Source: Pirellulaceae bacterium | GTDB taxonomy: Bacteria > Planctomycetota > Planctomycetia > Pirellulales > Pirellulaceae | Length of the DNA: 8,273 bases | Assembly: GCA_020846515.1 (NCBI GenBank) | Contig: JADLDX010000835.1 | Coordinates: 1 to 8,273 of the forward strand | Direction of reading: 5' to 3' | In this document: positions 6,690-8,273 of the stretch, piece after piece | How the letters are laid out: each line of letters starts with the position of its first letter | How positions within the stretch are numbered: the first letter of the stretch is position 1 | Translations under genes and position numbers: made by a program | The notes under the pieces: model-generated | What the model saw: the letters and a program-made list of their open reading frames with translations, nothing else | Told to the model about the DNA's origin: nothing | Database searches by the model: none

Positions 6690-6824
6690 CGAATGGCATT
6701 TACGCCAACGGCGTTGTATTCCAAAGCCCGGGGTACGCGGCGTTGCCGCGTACCCCGGGTTCACGATGCCACCGGCGATGGATACCCCAACGGGGAATAC
6801 ATCGCCGTTGGCGTAGACCATTCG
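6690..6824. repeat. nested palindromic element, possible MITE- or REP-like repeat
   Basis: Outer arms at 6702-6722 and 6794-6814 are 21-base inverted copies with a single mismatch (T6714 opposite T6802). Weaker similarity extends outward to CGAATGG (6690-6696) and its inverse (6818-6824), with a small length difference. The 71 bases between the arms contain a separate perfect hairpin at 6727-6759. Such a double inverted structure is unlikely by chance and is typical of non-autonomous mobile or REP-type elements. I saw no target-site duplication or transposase gene. A similar GC-rich palindrome seems familiar from planctomycete intergenic repeats, but I cannot verify that here. Confidence 0.6.
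6727..6759. terminator. perfect 15-bp stem-loop, possible bidirectional terminator
   Basis: CCCGGGGTACGCGGC (6727-6741) is followed by a GTT loop and its exact reverse complement (6745-6759). The RNA hairpin would be very stable on either strand. It sits between two convergent genes, where a shared transcription stop is useful. No T tract follows in either direction, so it may be a repeat unit used secondarily as a roadblock or RNA-end stabiliser. Confidence 0.45.
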
Positions 6825-6842
6825 AGGCATGCGTGCGTCTGT

Positions 6843-7745
6843 TTAACGCCCCAGGCACTGCAGTTTGAACTCCAGCCACACGTAGAGGGCAATGATTTTA
6901 TGACCTCGAGCGGAGGGATGGACGCTATCCCAAAACAGATAGCGGTCAGCAATCACCCCTGGGCTCAGTGCATAGCCAATCCCAGTCACGGGATCGAAGA
7001 GGGTGGCTGAGTCCCTTGTGTTCTGTAGGCCATACAACTGGGGTGACTGCGCGATGGATTGAAATAGTCGACTGATCTTTACATCCACCATTTTCATTTT
7101 AGGCAACTGGTGACGCAGGCCGCGGATCAAGCTGGAGAGCGCAGAGTTGAACGCGTTGGTCGCGGCATTCAGTTGCTTGGAAGACATGGTGCCAATGAAG
7201 AATGGGGTCTGCCCAAGCGGTGGCAGATCTAGAATCACAATGTTGCGTGCACCCGCTGCGTAGAGGGCTGCGACCGACGATCCAATCGCCTCAATCGCAT
7301 TGGGTATGAAATTGGTTTCGCCGGCACTGGCACCAAAAAAGATATCGTTGGCGCCTGCCCAAACAACGAAGATATCTTCTGAATTGGCGGTGCCCCCGCT
7401 GGCTAAAAGAAAGCTTGAAACTTGTTCGGTTAGATCCGGCGTACCGTACGGCGACACTCCAGCCGCGCGAGAGCCGTTAACGGCAAAGTTCGTGCCGCCT
7501 AGAAAGCTAGGTGTAGGAATAGGTTCTCCAGTAACGCTGGCAAAGTGCTCTACCCAAGCCCGGCCATTGGAGAAGCGGCCCTCGAAATAGAGTGGAGAAG
7601 GTGGAAACGCACCGCCGGTCGCTACGTAGAAATTACCTGTTTCAGACAAACTGTCCCCGAACACATAGATCGCTGCCTGGCAATTGGCGATCTGCCAAGC
7701 CACAACGACTAGGGCCACCATGAACCACTTGACTGGTAAACGCAT
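6843..7745 (-). CDS. secreted SGNH/GDSL-family hydrolase (lipase/esterase)
   Basis: The 300-residue product is a COG3240-like GDSL esterase or lipase that should cleave ester bonds outside the cytoplasm; its substrate cannot be read from sequence. Residues 1-24 form a signal peptide: Arg2 and Lys6, a hydrophobic core at 8-17, and a likely cut after 'NCQA'. Cys22 lies in a lipobox-like I-A-N-C, but Asn at -1 is atypical, so a lipoprotein is less likely. All SGNH blocks are present: block I 'FGDSLSETGN' (nucleophile Ser32), block II 'NFAVNGSRA' (Gly91), block III 'GAND' (Asn133) and block V 'DSVHP' (Asp273, His276). The Asp/His block is close to the C-terminus, as expected for a full-length enzyme. 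No PEP-CTERM anchor or other C-terminal domain follows. AAGGA on the minus strand (7758-7754), eight bases from the ATG, supports the start. The gene appears monocistronic. Confidence 0.95.
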   Translation of the reverse strand: MRLPVKWFMVALVVVAWQIANCQAAIYVFGDSLSETGNFYVATGGAFPPSPLYFEGRFSNGRAWVEHFASVTGEPIPTPSFLGGTNFAVNGSRAAGVSPYGTPDLTEQVSSFLLASGGTANSEDIFVVWAGANDIFFGASAGETNFIPNAIEAIGSSVAALYAAGARNIVILDLPPLGQTPFFIGTMSSKQLNAATNAFNSALSSLIRGLRHQLPKMKMVDVKISRLFQSIAQSPQLYGLQNTRDSATLFDPVTGIGYALSPGVIADRYLFWDSVHPSARGHKIIALYVWLEFKLQCLGR

Positions 7746-8092
7746 CTCTTCCGTCCTTCTGTTTTAGACCACTACGATCAATCTTGAACATTACCTATGC
7801 TCACTAGGTGCGGTTGAGCGGAAAACAGAGCGCTGTAGCGAAAGAAATTTTGAAAGTTTTTTATCAACACTTGAACAAAATAGTTTTTTGGGTCCAAGGC
7901 CAACGCATCAAGGAGCTGAAGATTGATTGCTGACAGAGCTGAGTGCACTAGACCAACTGCTTGAACTCCCCTCGATCGGTTGCCACCTGCCATTGGCGGA
8001 GATTTATCTTCGCTGCCGACGAGAATCAACTCTCTTGACGAGACGATATACGACTTGGACAACCTAAGCGCGTCGACACGTCCGATTCGGGA
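7746..8092. other. intergenic leader upstream of the GDSL hydrolase gene, no convincing gene
   Basis: This stretch of about 347 bases lies between the GDSL start and the stop of the right-edge gene, both on the minus strand. A 94-codon minus-strand frame (7778-8062) begins with TTG, lacks a ribosome binding site and shows no recognisable motif, so I do not call it. An AT-rich patch with short A/T tracts at 7848-7851, 7857-7862, 7877-7880 and 7884-7889 may be bent DNA or part of the GDSL promoter. I could not pick out a confident -35/-10 pair. Confidence 0.5.
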
Positions 8093-8273
8093 TTAAGGCA
8101 CATTCATCGTAATAAAAAAGTAGCGGATTTCCTCGTGCTCATCCAAGCTTTCAATACGCAGATAGCGCCACAGGTAACGCCCGCGCCGCATCATGCGTCG
8201 ACCAAGATGGAATTCTACACCGCAAGAGGAAAGAGAATCGCAGAGATGGACCGTGGTTACATACAGCGATAAC
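8093..8273 (-). CDS. C-terminal end of an unidentified gene running off the right edge
   Basis: On the minus strand the frame entering from the right edge is open for 59 codons and stops at TAA (8095-8093). The peptide looks like real protein: a segment of alternating hydrophobic and polar residues, an Arg-rich stretch ('GRRMMRRGRYLWRYLRI'), an acidic turn ('ESLDEHEE'), then a hydrophobic end ('IRYFFITMNVP'). Basic-aromatic composition followed by a beta-like strand would suit a small cytoplasmic domain, but I recognise no family. Its stop lies about 350 bases before the GDSL start, too far to assume an operon. The 5' part lies outside the window. A chance open frame of this length is possible, so confidence is moderate. 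Confidence 0.55.
   Translation of the reverse strand, partial: LSLYVTTVHLCDSLSSCGVEFHLGRRMMRRGRYLWRYLRIESLDEHEEIRYFFITMNVP

Larger units (their letters stand above)
6498..6842. other. convergent intergenic region without a gene, rich in palindromes
   Basis: These 345 bases separate the 3' ends of the SNF2 and GDSL hydrolase genes. Open frames on both strands here have the composition of translated repeats and no ribosome binding sites. The stretch holds a 10-bp bulged hairpin (6609-6640) and a larger nested inverted-repeat element (6690-6824), listed separately. Nothing convincing lies between the SNF2 stop and 6608. Confidence 0.6.

Noticed and set aside
6549..6830. 93-codon minus-strand frame with Gly/Pro/Arg-rich peptide
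   Set aside because: It is translated from the nested palindromic repeat; composition follows the repeat rather than a protein fold.
7674..7745. Lipoprotein signal peptide on the GDSL hydrolase
   Set aside because: The Cys at residue 22 is preceded by Asn rather than Gly, Ala or Ser, so the lipobox is poor; a standard signal peptidase I cut after residue 24 fits better.
7778..8062. 94-codon minus-strand open frame between the right-edge gene and the GDSL gene
   Set aside because: It starts with TTG, has no Shine-Dalgarno sequence and no motif, and includes a low-complexity AT-rich patch; more likely a leader region than a gene.

Overview
The window looks like a piece of a Planctomycetota chromosome, most likely Pirellulales-like. 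This is inferred from moderate GC, loosely spaced genes on both strands, a lone Uma2-type nuclease, a large SNF2 ATPase with SWIM zinc-binding motifs and a lysine/serine-rich tail, a secreted GDSL hydrolase, and hairpin-rich intergenic repeats of a kind I associate with that phylum. No rRNA, tRNA, CRISPR array or transposase gene was seen.

Layout, left to right. (1) 2-2273, plus strand: the 3' end of a gene for a protein with a C-terminal membrane helix, separated by one base from a gene for a 527-residue membrane protein with an N-terminal J-like domain. They are almost certainly co-transcribed. The J-like domain has Lys-Pro-Glu where a working J domain has His-Pro-Asp. (2) 2275-2788: the apparent remnant of a TPR/CxxCH (cytochrome c-like) protein gene, lying directly behind the J-like gene, then a short non-coding stretch with two inverted repeats. 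(3) 2789-3418, minus strand: a Uma2-family (DUF820) PD-(D/E)XK nuclease gene. (4) 3419-3668: a divergent intergenic region with a candidate extended -10 promoter and two small palindromes. (5) 3669-6497, plus strand: a 942-residue SNF2-family DNA-dependent ATPase with a basic N-terminal tail, two SWIM-like motifs, a complete two-lobed helicase core and an unassigned C-terminal region. (6) 6498-6842: a convergent intergenic region filled with palindromes, including a perfect 15-bp stem with a 3-base loop nested inside a 21-bp near-perfect inverted repeat. (7) 6843-7745, minus strand: a secreted SGNH/GDSL hydrolase with all catalytic blocks. (8) 7746-8092: a leader with no convincing gene. (9) 8093-8273, minus strand: the last 59 codons of a gene that runs off the right edge.

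The genes do not form one obvious pathway. The left pair looks like a membrane-associated, chaperone-related operon whose other members lie off the left edge. The SNF2 and Uma2 genes share a promoter region but may be unrelated in function. The GDSL hydrolase is probably an independent exported esterase or lipase. The least ordinary items are the J-like domain without HPD, the paired SWIM motifs with a histone-like tail on the SNF2 protein, the nested palindromic element, and the CxxCH gene remnant.
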